NCBI RefSeq assembly: GCF_003431975.1
Contig: NZ_CP027116.1
Coordinates: forward strand, 2,790,001-2,854,000
DNA: 64,000 bases
Reading direction: 5' to 3'
Origin: Bacillus pumilus
GTDB taxonomy: Bacteria > Bacillota > Bacilli > Bacillales > Bacillaceae
Both the position numbers and the translations under genes were made by a program. Positions 17,652 to 27,116 of the stretch are shown here, piece after piece; the stretch's first letter is position 1, and the number at the start of each line of letters is the position of its first letter. Below the pieces are notes generated by a model that was not told where the DNA came from, ran no database searches, and saw nothing but the letters and a program-made list of their open reading frames with translations.

Positions 17652-18341
17652 TTAAACAGATGATTCATTCTTCGTTGCTTGAAGAGAGGCACTTTTTCTC
17701 GCCTTTCTTCCTTTTAACCATTGGACAAGTAAACGAATGGCTGCAAGCATAGCATGTCCAATACGAAAATAAGCTATACATGTAAACTGGGTCTGTGACA
17801 CATTGTGCTGAAAGGCAGGAATCACTTCATACACTGGTTTATGCTTAAAGGTGAGATGCTCCTGCATAAAGGCAAGCAGCGCTCCTTTGACTGACCACAC
17901 ACCTCCAGCTGCTACGCCTGTTAAAGCCGCGTCATGAAAGCCAATCCATGTTGACCAGTGAAACGATACAATTCTAATGCGAATGAAGAACTTACGCATG
18001 ATCCGGTTTAAATCGACGATCTCTTTTGTGATGCGCTCCATTTGATGAAGGATTTGCTTCATATCACGCTTTCCCACTTTTTTATGCATGGATTCTTTTT
18101 CTTGACTAGGCGTTTTGGCGCTCGCCATTTTCTTTTCACGAATATCAATCGTTTGATCTTCCGGATTGACCTTTACCATCGGAATGTCTTTTTTGAGTCT
18201 GATGATTCCATAGAAGGTGATGATCTTCAGCGCAAGATGGTCATTGTCATTTGCATGTGAATAATCCAGTGAAATGGTCACTTTCATGAAGATCAATAAG
18301 ATCACAAGGAACAAAAAAGCTGCGATCCAAACGTAAAGCAC
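17652..18341 (-). CDS. ytfI: Membrane-anchored DUF2953 protein YtfI
   Basis: A protein of about 229 residues with one N-terminal membrane helix (VLYVWIAAFLFLVILLIFM), then a beta-rich DUF2953 region and a basic tail (KGRKARKS). Function unknown. Its coupling to ytfJ suggests a forespore role. I take GTG 18341 because GGAGG lies 11 bases upstream. An in-frame ATG at 18359 contains that site in its own codons, and longer readings lack ribosome sites. Uncertainty about the start is real, but the frame is secure. Confidence 0.75.
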   Translation of the reverse strand: MLYVWIAAFLFLVILLIFMKVTISLDYSHANDNDHLALKIITFYGIIRLKKDIPMVKVNPEDQTIDIREKKMASAKTPSQEKESMHKKVGKRDMKQILHQMERITKEIVDLNRIMRKFFIRIRIVSFHWSTWIGFHDAALTGVAAGGVWSVKGALLAFMQEHLTFKHKPVYEVIPAFQHNVSQTQFTCIAYFRIGHAMLAAIRLLVQWLKGRKARKSASLQATKNESSV

Positions 18342-18418
18342 TGTGCTCACTTCCTCCATAACAAATGATGCTTCCCCTACGATTATGGCTCTCATTCTGG
18401 ATTTTATACCCAATCATG

Positions 18419-18453
18419 AAAAAAGAGTTTGACCGGTAACGGCCAAACTCTTC
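18419..18453 (-). terminator. Terminator of sppA-yteJ
   Basis: Stem AAGAGTTTGgCCG / CGGTCAAACTCTT read on the minus strand, followed by TTTTTTC, just after yteJ. Confidence 0.85.
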
Positions 18454-18458
18454 TGATT

Positions 18459-18983
18459 TTATACGTTTGATTCTGTTTTTTCATATAGATGTTCATGGAC
18501 GACCACCGTATCGGCAAAGTAATCATGAACCCCTTGCTTTTTCGGTGTGAACCCAACAATTGCATAGAGAACAAAAAGCGTATTAATATAGCGTCCCACA
18601 ATCTCTCTAAAGAAAATGACATCCCATGCCAGCTTCTTCTCAGGCTGAAGCGAGACCACTTTAATCCCAAACACCATTTTACCAAGTGTTTGCTGAAAGA
18701 TTTTCGTCATGATGGCAAAATAGAGCAGGAATACAATCGTCGTTGTGACGGAAAATGGAGAAAACCATCCGCCTCCTTTGGACCAGCCAAACACACTAAA
18801 AATTGGAGAAACCGTCAAATGGTTGACACCCCAAACGACGAGCCAATCGAGAATAAACGCCCAAAACCTAATCCAAAAGCCTGCAAACGCCTGTGCTTCA
18901 ATCACTGCACGCTTCGCAAGAGCCGGATTCGATTCTTCCTCTTGGCTACGGCTTTCGGTTACTTCATCGAATGTAGAATCCAT
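18459..18983 (-). CDS. yteJ: RDD-family membrane protein YteJ
   Basis: A 174-residue membrane protein. The RDD motif region is FAGFWIRFWAFILDWLVVWG near residues 33-52, with the Arg and two Asp positions partly kept, followed by two further membrane segments near 83-103 and 135-150. It lies 14 bases after sppA and shares its SigW promoter. In B. subtilis SppA and YteJ form a pair in envelope stress and lantibiotic tolerance, with YteJ acting as a partner or inhibitor of SppA. Confidence 0.9.
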   Translation of the reverse strand: MDSTFDEVTESRSQEEESNPALAKRAVIEAQAFAGFWIRFWAFILDWLVVWGVNHLTVSPIFSVFGWSKGGGWFSPFSVTTTIVFLLYFAIMTKIFQQTLGKMVFGIKVVSLQPEKKLAWDVIFFREIVGRYINTLFVLYAIVGFTPKKQGVHDYFADTVVVHEHLYEKTESNV

Positions 18984-18997
18984 CTATGATCCCTCCT

Positions 18998-19999
18998 TTA
19001 TTTTGAATAGAGATACATCGGTTTAGACCCGTTTGAGCCAGCCAGTGTTTCTTTTAGATTGAGAAAATCAATTTCGCTTTTAAAGAGTTTGCTTGCACTC
19101 ATATTGAAGAGAGAGTTCCAGCCAAAGTTTTGAGAATAGCTGATCACTGTCGCTCCTTTTAAGCCTTTTTCATTTTTCTTCATTGCTTTTAATGCATCTT
19201 CATAATATCCTAGTTCATCGACTAATCCGTTCGATTTTGCCTGTGTTCCGTCATAGATCCGGCCGTCAGCAATTTTCTTCACATCTTGTTTTGACATGCC
19301 GCGTCCTTCAGAGATGACCTTGACAAACCCTTCATACGAGTTATCGACCATACTTTGCATGATGTCGCGCTCATCTTTTGTCATATCACGATTTGGTGAC
19401 ATGATGTCTTTAAATTTTCCACTCTTAATTGTTTCATATTTAATGCCTAAATTATCTGCCAGCTTTGAATAATTCAAGCTTTGCATGATCACACCTAACG
19501 ATCCTGTTAATGTTTCAGGTGAAGCAAAGATTTTCTTGGCTGGAGTTGATACGTAGTAGCCGCCCGAAGCTGCCATTGACCCCATAGAAACATAAATCGG
19601 CTTCTTCGCTTTTTTCACTTCTTCTAATTTCTTATGTATTTCCGCACTTTCATAGACACCGCCACCAGGAGAGTTTACGCGTAGCAGTACACCTTTTACT
19701 GAAGCATCATCTTTCGCTTTTTCTAGTTCTTTGAGGAATGCACGATGATCATAACCTTCTCCGCCTAAAAGACTTGATGCACCACCATTATCTTGAATAG
19801 TTCCATTAATCTCAAGAACTGCAATTTTCCCAGCACCGCTCCCATCCTCTAGTACCTTCTCTTCTATTTCATCACCAAATTGATAGCTCATTTTATTGTC
19901 ATTGAAGCTTTCATACAAAGCTGTCGTGACACTAATCAAAATTGAAAATCCGAAAACGCCAAGTGCAATGATTAACGCTACCCATCTTTTCGCATTCAT
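18998..19999 (-). CDS. sppA: Signal peptide peptidase SppA
   Basis: A 333-residue membrane-anchored serine protease (S49) that cuts residual signal peptides and contributes to lantibiotic resistance. The N-terminal helix [19 protein letters not shown] is followed by the protease domain. The nucleophile is in [12 protein letters not shown] near residue 145 and the general-base lysine is in [12 protein letters not shown] near 195. ATG 19999 follows GGAGG with 8-base spacing; the reading from 20029 has no such site. First gene of the sppA-yteJ operon behind a near-perfect SigW promoter. Confidence 0.95.
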   Translation of the reverse strand: MNAKRWVALIIALGVFGFSILISVTTALYESFNDNKMSYQFGDEIEEKVLEDGSGAGKIAVLEINGTIQDNGGASSLLGGEGYDHRAFLKELEKAKDDASVKGVLLRVNSPGGGVYESAEIHKKLEEVKKAKKPIYVSMGSMAASGGYYVSTPAKKIFASPETLTGSLGVIMQSLNYSKLADNLGIKYETIKSGKFKDIMSPNRDMTKDERDIMQSMVDNSYEGFVKVISEGRGMSKQDVKKIADGRIYDGTQAKSNGLVDELGYYEDALKAMKKNEKGLKGATVISYSQNFGWNSLFNMSASKLFKSEIDFLNLKETLAGSNGSKPMYLYSK

Positions 20000-20032
20000 C
20001 TTTTTCTCCTCCTTCTTTTCTCTCTTCATTGA

Positions 20033-20058
20033 TACGAATATTCACATGAAATGTTTCA
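20033..20058 (-). promoter_or_regulatory. SigW promoter of sppA-yteJ
   Basis: Minus strand TGAAAC (20058-20053), exactly 16 bases, then CGTA (20036-20033). This is the extracytoplasmic-function SigW signature, 34 bases before the sppA start. SigW control of sppA is known in B. subtilis. Confidence 0.85.
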
Positions 20059-20344
20059 CAGGAATTGTGGTTTTTTTACATTTCATTTCATCATATGATA
20101 GCATCTCTCTTTATTTACGATCAACTTTACATCGTCTACTAAGAGATACACATGACGAAAAATTGACTTTTTTCTCCTCTTGCTGCATCTAATAGGCTAG
20201 ATCTCCCCCACAACGAAACACCCAGACCATTCTTTCATGAGAAAACAGCTATCCAATTATGCTCAAATCCTGTCATTTCAAATCCCTTACATTGACTCAT
20301 TTCTAAAAAACGAAGGCGATCATCATAGAGGTTTTTCTAATATT
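20059..20344. other. Intergenic region between sppA and ppnKB
   Basis: About 290 bases between the divergent SigW and ppnKB promoters. No ORF with a ribosome site, no hairpin terminator and no RNA gene could be recognised. The DNA is AT-rich with scattered T-runs. Confidence 0.5.
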
Positions 20345-20373
20345 TTTACTTTCATATGAAAAAAGTGTAAAAT
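20345..20373 (+). promoter_or_regulatory. Candidate SigA promoter of ppnKB
   Basis: TTTACT at 20345, 17-base spacer, TAAAAT at 20368. The leader that follows holds AAGGG and CCCTT arms that could form a small hairpin before the start at 20446. Confidence 0.6.
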
Positions 20374-20445
20374 GTGAGCAAGGGTTCACATGTAAGCCCT
20401 TTATTACTCTAAAATCTACTTTTGACAACAAAGGGGAGAACGTCA

Positions 20446-21249
20446 ATGACAGACAATCGTCGCAATGTATTTTTCTTTTACAAAAAAGATCATGAATTGG
20501 ATGGACACATTTCTTCTCTGGAGAAGCTCGCTACTGATCAAGGCTTTCAAGTCGTCAAGCGTGCAGAGGATGCCCATATTATTGCTTCAATTGGCGGGGA
20601 TGGTACATTTCTTCAAGCAGTCCGCAAAACGAATTTCAGGGATGACTGCTTGTATGTAGGGGTATCAAAAACAGAGAATTCGCATCTATACTGCGATTTT
20701 TCATTAGAACACTTTGATAAAATGATTGATGCCATGAATACTGAACAAATTGAAGTGAGAAAATATCCGATCATCGATGTAAGCGTTGACAGCACCAATC
20801 AGTTTCATTGCTTAAATGAGCTGTCAATCCGCTCAAGCATCATTAAAACATTTGTGATCGATGTGTATATAGATGATTTCCACTTTGAAACTTTTAGAGG
20901 AGACGGAATGATTATTTCTACTCCGACTGGCTCAACAGCCTACAATAAATCGATAAACGGCGCCGTGGTTGATCCGATGCTTCCTTGTATGCAAGTGACA
21001 GAGCTTGCATCTCTAAATAACAACTCGTACCGTACACTGGGTGCTCCTTTTATTTTAAGCAGTGACCGCAAGCTAACGCTGAAGGTTGTGCAGGACGGAA
21101 ACGACCATCCGATTATCGGGCTTGATAACGAAGCGCTTGGCACGAAACACGTCAAACAAATCGACATCGGCCTTTCTGGCAAAGTGATCAAAACGGTCAA
21201 ATTAAAAGATAACTCCTATTGGGAAAAAGTAAAACGCAGATTCCTTTAA
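20446..21249 (+). CDS. ppnKB: NAD kinase 2 (PpnKB / NadF2)
   Basis: ATP- or polyphosphate-dependent phosphorylation of NAD to NADP. 267 residues. The hallmark GGDG motif is in IASIGGDGTFLQAV near residue 46, NE is near 116 (HCLNELSI), and STPTGSTAYNKSING near 150 is the second conserved block. ATG 20446 follows AAAGGGGAG with 8-base spacing; a TTG eight codons earlier is rejected. This is the second NAD kinase of Bacillus (ytdI in B. subtilis, also next to sppA). Confidence 0.94.
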   Translation: MTDNRRNVFFFYKKDHELDGHISSLEKLATDQGFQVVKRAEDAHIIASIGGDGTFLQAVRKTNFRDDCLYVGVSKTENSHLYCDFSLEHFDKMIDAMNTEQIEVRKYPIIDVSVDSTNQFHCLNELSIRSSIIKTFVIDVYIDDFHFETFRGDGMIISTPTGSTAYNKSINGAVVDPMLPCMQVTELASLNNNSYRTLGAPFILSSDRKLTLKVVQDGNDHPIIGLDNEALGTKHVKQIDIGLSGKVIKTVKLKDNSYWEKVKRRFL

Positions 21250-21252
21250 TCA

Positions 21253-21279
21253 AAAAGCTCCTTTACGGGGCTTTTTTTC
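21253..21279 (+). terminator. Terminator of ppnKB
   Basis: Stem AAAAGCTCC / GGGGCTTTT with a 5-base loop and a T-run, directly after the stop. Confidence 0.85.
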
Positions 21280-21349
21280 ATGTCTTTTCAATCACGGTCA
21301 TGGTTATGGTATGATGTCACAAGTATGATTGTACGAAAAGGAGAACACG

Positions 21350-22792
21350 ATGACATTACAACATTTTGATCAATATCCATTAAGCACTGAATTAAAACAA
21401 GCGCTAGAAGCGCTTCACTTCCATACACCTACACCTGTTCAGCACGAGACGTTATCCGTTGCTTTTTCAAAGCAGGATCTTATTGTCAAATCTCAGACAG
21501 GCAGCGGTAAGACAGCAGCCTATGGTCTGCCGATTTGTGAGATGGTCGATTGGGCTGAAAATAAACCGCAAGCCCTCGTCCTTGTGCCAACTCGAGAACT
21601 CGCCATGCAAGTCAAACAAGATCTCACAAGCCTTGGACGATTGAAACGAATCAAAGCTGCCGCCATTTATGGAAAAGCCCCATTTCAAGCACAAAAAATA
21701 GAGCTTGCACAAAAAAATCATATTGTATGCGGAACACCAGGCAGAATTTTGGATCATCTTGAAAAAGGGACACTTTCATTAGAAAACCTCAAATTTTTCG
21801 TGTTAGATGAAGCAGATGAAATGCTGAACATGGGATTTATTGATCAAGTCTCTTCTATTATTCAATATCTGCCGCCCAAGCGCATGTCGATGCTGTTTTC
21901 AGCAACCATGTCTGATGAGATGAAAAAATTGAGCGAACAGTTTTTACAATCACCGAAAGTGATAGAAATAGCACGCGCGGAAACGTCTGTACAACAAATC
22001 ACCCATACCGTGATTGAGACGGAAGAAGAAGCGAAATTCTCTCTTCTACAGCGTACGATCGTCATTGAAAATCCAGACAGCTGCATTATTTTCTGCAATA
22101 CACAGGATCGAGTGAATGAACTCACGATGAAGCTGGACGATTGGGATGTGCCTTGTGACAAAATTCATGGAGGGATGCGGCAAGAAGACCGCTTTGCTGT
22201 TATGGATGAATTCAAAAACGGTGAATTCCGTTATTTGATCGCAACCGATATCGCAGCACGGGGCATTGATGTCAGTGATATGACACATGTGATTCATTAC
22301 GATCTGCCCTATGAAAAAGAACGCTATATTCATCGAACAGGCCGAACAGGAAGAGCGGGAAAAAGCGGGAAAACGATTGCGTTTATGACCAAAAATGCGA
22401 AGCCGCTGATTGATGAATTAAAGCAGAATGCACGTATTGATTTTCAAAATCAGCCTTATCCAACAAAGGAAGAAGCGGAGCAGCATGTAGAAAGCTTCGA
22501 AGAAAAGATTGAAACGCCGATTCAAAAGGAAAATAAACAGGCAGGCGTAGAGAAGGATATTATGAAGCTTTATTTTAACGGCGGGAAGAAAAAGAAACTG
22601 CGTGCTGTTGATTTCGTTGGAACCATTGCCAAAATCGAAGGTGTTGCATTCGATGACATTGGGATTATTACCATTCAAGATACAAAAACGTATGTCGATA
22701 TTTTAAACGGCAAAGGTCCTCTTGTACTGAATGCCATGCGAGACACGACCATTAAAGGCAAGCAGCTAAAAGTACATGAAGCACGTTCATAA
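21350..22792 (+). CDS. dbpA: ATP-dependent RNA helicase DbpA
   Basis: A 480-residue DEAD-box helicase acting in large-subunit ribosome assembly. Motif I is [11 protein letters not shown] near residue 46; then [23 protein letters not shown] and [10 protein letters not shown] follow in order. The last 75 residues ([20 protein letters not shown] onward) are the RNA-recognition domain that binds hairpin 92 of 23S rRNA, which marks it as DbpA (formerly YxiN) rather than CshA. ATG 21350 follows AAGGAG. It is not near ppnKB in B. subtilis, so the locus is rearranged. Confidence 0.93.
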   Translation: MTLQHFDQYPLSTELKQALEALHFHTPTPVQHETLSVAFSKQDLIVKSQTGSGKTAAYGLPICEMVDWAENKPQALVLVPTRELAMQVKQDLTSLGRLKRIKAAAIYGKAPFQAQKIELAQKNHIVCGTPGRILDHLEKGTLSLENLKFFVLDEADEMLNMGFIDQVSSIIQYLPPKRMSMLFSATMSDEMKKLSEQFLQSPKVIEIARAETSVQQITHTVIETEEEAKFSLLQRTIVIENPDSCIIFCNTQDRVNELTMKLDDWDVPCDKIHGGMRQEDRFAVMDEFKNGEFRYLIATDIAARGIDVSDMTHVIHYDLPYEKERYIHRTGRTGRAGKSGKTIAFMTKNAKPLIDELKQNARIDFQNQPYPTKEEAEQHVESFEEKIETPIQKENKQAGVEKDIMKLYFNGGKKKKLRAVDFVGTIAKIEGVAFDDIGIITIQDTKTYVDILNGKGPLVLNAMRDTTIKGKQLKVHEARS

Positions 22793-22823
22793 AAAGTGAA
22801 GGCTCTGAGCCTTTACTTTTTTA
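22792..22823 (+). terminator. Terminator of dbpA
   Basis: Stem AAAAGTGAAGGCTC / GAGCCTTTACTTTT followed by Ts, overlapping the dbpA stop codon. Confidence 0.85.
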
Positions 22824-22880
22824 TTTATGATGAGAACACTTTACAAAGCCTGATACCGCCAGCCTTTTAGACGTTCAACA

Positions 22881-22934
22881 TGACAAATGTCATATCGAGT
22901 ACATGATGGGTGCTACTATGAGCATGACACTTTT
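22881..22934 (+). promoter_or_regulatory. Candidate DesR operator region upstream of des
   Basis: A perfect 12-base palindrome, TGACAAATGTCA, at 22881-22892 is followed by ATGATGGG and further TCAT/ATGA half-sites. A -10 like TATACT lies at about 22941 with no recognisable -35 at 17 bases. That is expected for a promoter that depends on phosphorylated DesR. Confidence 0.5.
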
Positions 22935-22981
22935 CCTTCTATACTTTGAAGTAGAAAGAAACGGAAAGGACTTGAACGTTC

Positions 22982-24037
22982 ATGACGACTTCAACAAACT
23001 CGAAGCAGCAAGCCACTTTAAGAAAACAGGTAGGCCAATTCTCTGGTGCTAATTCGAAAAAAAGTATCATGCAGCTCTTTAATACATTTATTCCATTTTT
23101 GGGGCTTTGGTTTCTTGCCTATTATAGCCTGAACATCTCCTACCTTTTAACCCTCTTCTTTGCGGTTATTGCAGCTGGTTTTTTAGTACGCGTCTTTATT
23201 ATTTTTCACGACTGCTGCCATCAATCCTTTTTTAAACAGAAGCCGCTGAATCACCTGTTCGGTTTTGTAACGGGCGTACTCACCCTTTTCCCTTATCTTC
23301 AATGGCAAAGAGATCATTCAATTCACCATGCCACAAGCAGTAACCTAGACAAACGAGGTACTGGCGACATTTGGCTCCTAACAGTCAAAGAATATCAAGA
23401 AGCATCAGCTTGGACGAAATTCCGCTACAGATTTTATCGTAATCCTTTTGTGATGTTTATTTTAGGACCGATCTTTGTTTTTCTCTTAAAAAACCGTTTC
23501 AACGTAAAAAGTGCCCGTAAAAAAGAGCGCTGGAACACATATTTCACAAACGTGACCATTATAGCATTAGCAGCCGCTACGTGCCTTCTCTTTGGCTGGC
23601 AGGAGTTCTTGCTTGTTCAAGGTCCGATCTTCCTGATTTCAGGATCTATCGGTGTATGGTTATTTTATGTACAGCATACATTTGAGGATTCTTACTTTGA
23701 AGCAGATGAACATTGGAACTATGTGCAGGCAGCTGTAGAAGGAAGCTCCTTTTACAAATTGCCGAAACTTCTTCAATGGTTGACAGGTAACATTGGCTAT
23801 CACCATGTTCATCATTTAAGTCCAAGGGTACCGAATTATCTTTTAGAGGATGCCCATGAGCACAGTGAGCCGCTACAGAATGTACCAACCATCACGTTGA
23901 AAACAAGCCTTGAGTCAATGAAATTCAGACTGTGGGATGAGGAAACGAAAGCATTTGTTACCTTTAGAGAGGCACGACAATCTAAAAAGGTGAACGTCCC
24001 TGTCATCAAAGCAGACATTCTTAAGAAAAATGCATAA
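22982..24037 (+). CDS. des: Delta-5 acyl-lipid desaturase Des
   Basis: A 351-residue membrane di-iron enzyme that puts a cis double bond into existing membrane phospholipid acyl chains after cold shock. All three histidine boxes are present: HDCCH near residue 78, HSIHHATS near 114 and HHVHH near 276. Four to six hydrophobic helices surround them (from about residue 30). It is followed by desK-desR, which sense membrane fluidity and control it. The ribosome site is poor (GGAAAGGA 13 bases upstream). The N-terminal 30 residues differ in composition from the conserved core. Confidence 0.95.
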   Translation: MTTSTNSKQQATLRKQVGQFSGANSKKSIMQLFNTFIPFLGLWFLAYYSLNISYLLTLFFAVIAAGFLVRVFIIFHDCCHQSFFKQKPLNHLFGFVTGVLTLFPYLQWQRDHSIHHATSSNLDKRGTGDIWLLTVKEYQEASAWTKFRYRFYRNPFVMFILGPIFVFLLKNRFNVKSARKKERWNTYFTNVTIIALAAATCLLFGWQEFLLVQGPIFLISGSIGVWLFYVQHTFEDSYFEADEHWNYVQAAVEGSSFYKLPKLLQWLTGNIGYHHVHHLSPRVPNYLLEDAHEHSEPLQNVPTITLKTSLESMKFRLWDEETKAFVTFREARQSKKVNVPVIKADILKKNA

Positions 24038-24154
24038 TTGGCGCAAGCTCTTTCTTACAATAGAAGGAGCTTGTTGTGATTTACATGATGCAGCCGCATA
24101 TTGATTTTGATAAAGTAAGGACAAAGAATGAAAAACGGAAAAGGTGGCACACGG

Positions 24155-25291
24155 ATGAAAAAACAATTTAAAATTCAAAAATTGCATGGGATTTCCCCCT
24201 ATATATGGGCGATTTTTTTCATCCTGCCCTTCTATTTTATCTTTAAGACACCTTCGACGTTAGGCATTGTCATCGGGATTATATTGAACGTGGTCTTTTT
24301 CACTGTATATCGTTTTGCCTTTGTCGCAAAAGGATGGTCTTTATATGTCTTCGGCCTAGTGTTGATCGGCATTTCAACTGGATATGTCATGCTCTACAGC
24401 TATATTTATTTCGCTTTTTGCATCGCCTACTTTAACGGACATATCAAACGAAAAGTTCCATTTTATATCTTATACTACATCCACCTAGCGAGCGCCGCCA
24501 TCGCCGTGAACTTTAGTCTAATCTTAAAAAAGGACTGGTTTCTCACACAAATCCCTTTTGTTGTCATCACTCTTATTAGTGCCATTCTTCTTCCGCTCAG
24601 TATTCGGAGCAGAAAGGAACGTGAACGGCTTGAAGAGAAATTAGAATACGCCAATGAACGGATCGCAGACCTTGTCAAACTGGAAGAAAGACAGCGCATT
24701 GCACGTGATCTGCATGATACCCTTGGACAAAAGCTTTCGCTTATCGGTTTAAAAAGTGATCTTGCCCGTAAACTCGTCTATAAAGATCCTGAACAAGCTC
24801 GTGCCGAACTAAAGAGTGTCCAGCAGACAGCTAGAACGTCTCTAAATGAAGTGCGAAAAATAGTTTCCTCCATGAAAGGCATTCGGATCAAAGATGAAAT
24901 ATTAAACATTAAGCAAATCCTTGAAGCTGCCGATATTGAAATGATTTATGATGAAAAGGAAGCGCCGAAACACATCTCTCTACTGAACGAAAACATTTTG
25001 AGCATGTGCATCAAAGAGGCCGTAACGAATGTCGTCAAACATAGTGATGCGACCGTCTGTAAAATCACCATCCATCAAAAATCAAAGGAAGCCATCATCA
25101 CCGTTGAGGATGACGGGGAATTTAAAGGCGATTATCCGCCTTCTCCATTGAAGGGTCACGGCCTTTTAGGAATTAGAGAAAGATTGGAATTTGCAAATGG
25201 ACGTCTGCGTATTGAAACAAAGGGCGGAACAAAGCTGATTATGACCATTCCAAATGATTCAGCTGCAAAAGAAAAGGAGGGAATGAAATGA
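24155..25291 (+). CDS. desK: Thermosensor histidine kinase DesK
   Basis: A 378-residue kinase/phosphatase that detects membrane thickening in the cold. The N-terminal part has about five membrane helices (IWAIFFILPFYFIF onward). A charged linker helix (RSRKERERLEEKLEYANERI) follows, then the HisKA_3 box ERQRIARDLHDTLGQ with phospho-His near 187, and the ATPase domain (IKEAVTNVVKHS, GHGLLGIRERL). ATG 24155 follows AAGGTGG and gives an N-terminus like B. subtilis DesK; an ATG at 24128 is possible but gives a longer tail. It overlaps desR by four bases. Confidence 0.94.
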   Translation: MKKQFKIQKLHGISPYIWAIFFILPFYFIFKTPSTLGIVIGIILNVVFFTVYRFAFVAKGWSLYVFGLVLIGISTGYVMLYSYIYFAFCIAYFNGHIKRKVPFYILYYIHLASAAIAVNFSLILKKDWFLTQIPFVVITLISAILLPLSIRSRKERERLEEKLEYANERIADLVKLEERQRIARDLHDTLGQKLSLIGLKSDLARKLVYKDPEQARAELKSVQQTARTSLNEVRKIVSSMKGIRIKDEILNIKQILEAADIEMIYDEKEAPKHISLLNENILSMCIKEAVTNVVKHSDATVCKITIHQKSKEAIITVEDDGEFKGDYPPSPLKGHGLLGIRERLEFANGRLRIETKGGTKLIMTIPNDSAAKEKEGMK

Positions 25292-25887
25292 TCAATATCT
25301 TTATCGCAGAAGATCAGCAAATGCTGCTTGGTGCGCTCGGTTCACTTCTTGATTTAGAAGACGATATGAAGGTCGTTGGAAAAGGAACGAATGGACAGGA
25401 TGCCATCGAATTTGCCAAACAACACCCTGTTGATATTTGCTTAATGGACATTGAAATGCCAGGAAAATCTGGACTTGATGCAGCAGAAGAATTGAAAGGT
25501 GATGATGTGAAAATCATTATTTTAACGACTTTTGCCCGCTCCGGTTATTTCCAAAGAGCGCTCAAAGCAGGCGTCAGCGGCTATATGCTGAAAGACAGCC
25601 CCAGCGAGGAGCTGGCAAGTGCCATTCGCAGTGTCATGAAAGGCAAAAAGGTGTATGCCCCTGAATTGATGGAAGACTTATATAGTGACGAGAACCCTTT
25701 AACCGAACGGGAAAAATCGGTCCTCGAACTCGTCGCAGAAGGCAAAAACACGAAAGAAATTGCGAAGGAACTCAGCATTAAGAGCGGCACTGTCCGTAAC
25801 TACGTATCCATTATTTTAGATAAGCTAGAAGTGAAAAACCGCATCGAAGCCATTACACGCTCAAAAGAAAAAGGTTGGTTTAAATAA
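25288..25887 (+). CDS. desR: Response regulator DesR
   Basis: A 199-residue NarL/LuxR-type regulator that activates des when phosphorylated by DesK. The receiver domain has acidic residues E8/D9, phospho-acceptor D54 (LMDIEMPG) and K102 (YMLKDSPS). The C-terminal HTH is ENPLTEREKSVLELVAEGKN near 134 and IKSGTVRNYVSIILDKL near 165. Start overlaps the desK stop (ATGA) and has AAAGGAGG upstream. Confidence 0.95.
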   Translation: MINIFIAEDQQMLLGALGSLLDLEDDMKVVGKGTNGQDAIEFAKQHPVDICLMDIEMPGKSGLDAAEELKGDDVKIIILTTFARSGYFQRALKAGVSGYMLKDSPSEELASAIRSVMKGKKVYAPELMEDLYSDENPLTEREKSVLELVAEGKNTKEIAKELSIKSGTVRNYVSIILDKLEVKNRIEAITRSKEKGWFK

Positions 25888-25891
25888 GAAG

Positions 25892-25929
25892 AAAGATCAG
25901 GACACGTGCTGCCTTGATCTTTTTTTATT
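25892..25929 (+). terminator. Terminator of the des operon
   Basis: Stem AAAGATCAGG / CCTTGATCTTT with a T-run, right after the desR stop. Confidence 0.85.
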
Positions 25930-25974
25930 TCGAAAAGTGTCCTTTATTTTTTATCACACACTATTAAAATGTCA

Positions 25975-26033
25975 TTGACAACAGACCGCTGTCATATGAT
26001 ATGATATCCAAGTGATAATAATTATCATTATCA
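25975..26033 (+). promoter_or_regulatory. Fur-type operator and promoter of the siderophore lipoprotein gene
   Basis: TTGACA at 25975 and overlapping TATGAT hexamers near 25994-26005 form the promoter. Downstream is TGATAATAATTATCA at 26013-26027, a perfect 7-1-7 Fur box, extended by a further TTATCA. This places Fur at or just beyond the transcription start. Confidence 0.8.
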
Positions 26034-26086
26034 CTAATACCATCAAATATCCGGCTTATGTGCGGATTTCAAAGGAGTCTACATTC

Positions 26087-27007
26087 ATGAAGAAAATATT
26101 GTTCCCTCTGATGCTCATCCTTGTACTTGGCTTGAGCGCATGTGGCAATAGCAGCAGCTCTTCCTCAAATAAAGGAAATCAATCAACGTCATCTGACAAG
26201 ATTACATATCAATCTGAAAATGGCCCTGTGAAGCTGCCAGCACATCCAAAACGTGTCGTTGTACTCGGTTCTTACACGGGTAATGTCATGTCACTTGGTG
26301 TCAACCTAGTCGGCGTCGACTCTTGGTCAAAAAAGAATCCACGCTTCCAAAAGGAATTAAAAGATGTGGAAGAAGTGTCAGATGCCAATGTGGAAAAAAT
26401 CATGAAGCTAAAGCCTGATGTCATCATTGGCTTAAGCAACACAAAAAATGTAGAAAAACTTAAAAAAATCGCACCAACCGTCTTATTTACGTATAACAAA
26501 GTCGATTACCTCCAGCAGCATATTGAAATTGGAAAAGTATTAAACAAAGAAAAAGAAGCAAAAGCTTGGGTAAAGGATTTTAAAAAGCGCACAGCTGAAG
26601 CTGGCAAAGAAATTAAAGCGAAAATTGGTGAAAATGCAACCGTGTCTGTTTTTGAAAGCGGCACAAAAGACCTTTACGTGTTCGGAGATGCATGGGGCCG
26701 CGGCACAGAAATCCTCTACCAGGCAATGAAACTAAAAATGCCTGAAAAAGTGAAAGAAAAGGCACTAAAAGCTGGCTACTATGCGGTTTCACAAGAAGTG
26801 ATTCCTGAATTTGCTGGAGACTATATGATCATTAGTAAAAATAACGAAATGGACAATTCCTATCTTAACAGCGAAATCTACAAATCCATTCCAGCTGTGA
26901 AAAAGCATCGTGTGTATGTGGCAAATGCAGAAGAATTCTATTTTAATGATCCGCTCACACTCGACTATCAACTCTCATTCTTTAAAAAGCACTTTTTAGG
27001 TAAATAA
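26087..27007 (+). CDS. Iron-siderophore-binding lipoprotein, FhuD-like
   Basis: A 306-residue solute-binding protein of the periplasmic-binding class III fold, the membrane-anchored receptor for an Fe(III)-siderophore ABC importer. The lipobox is LGLSACG (Cys near residue 20), followed by a serine-rich linker. HPKRVVVLGSYTGN near 57, KLKPDVIIGLSN near 108 and FGDAWGRGTEILYQ near 205 resemble FhuD and YxeB hydroxamate binders. ATG 26087 follows AAAGGAG and gives the signal peptide a proper start. No permease or ATPase genes adjoin it, so it must share a remote importer. The Fur box upstream supports iron control. Confidence 0.85.
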   Translation: MKKILFPLMLILVLGLSACGNSSSSSSNKGNQSTSSDKITYQSENGPVKLPAHPKRVVVLGSYTGNVMSLGVNLVGVDSWSKKNPRFQKELKDVEEVSDANVEKIMKLKPDVIIGLSNTKNVEKLKKIAPTVLFTYNKVDYLQQHIEIGKVLNKEKEAKAWVKDFKKRTAEAGKEIKAKIGENATVSVFESGTKDLYVFGDAWGRGTEILYQAMKLKMPEKVKEKALKAGYYAVSQEVIPEFAGDYMIISKNNEMDNSYLNSEIYKSIPAVKKHRVYVANAEEFYFNDPLTLDYQLSFFKKHFLGK

Positions 27008-27011
27008 ACAG

Positions 27012-27039
27012 AAGCAAGGGACCCCTCCCTTGCTTTTTT
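27012..27039 (+). terminator. Terminator of the siderophore lipoprotein gene
   Basis: Stem AAGCAAGGGA / TCCCTTGCTT followed by a T-run. Confidence 0.85.
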
Positions 27040-27116
27040 CATGTCTACTTCTAGCGGCAGCGCCTTTTTTCCGCTACAATGACATACAAGCGAATACAAA
27101 AAGTGTGGTGCTGGTT

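Noticed and set aside
18489..18989. 166-residue open frame on the plus strand
   Set aside because: Antisense to yteJ; the hydrophobic codons of yteJ give an artificial charged frame. Not supported.
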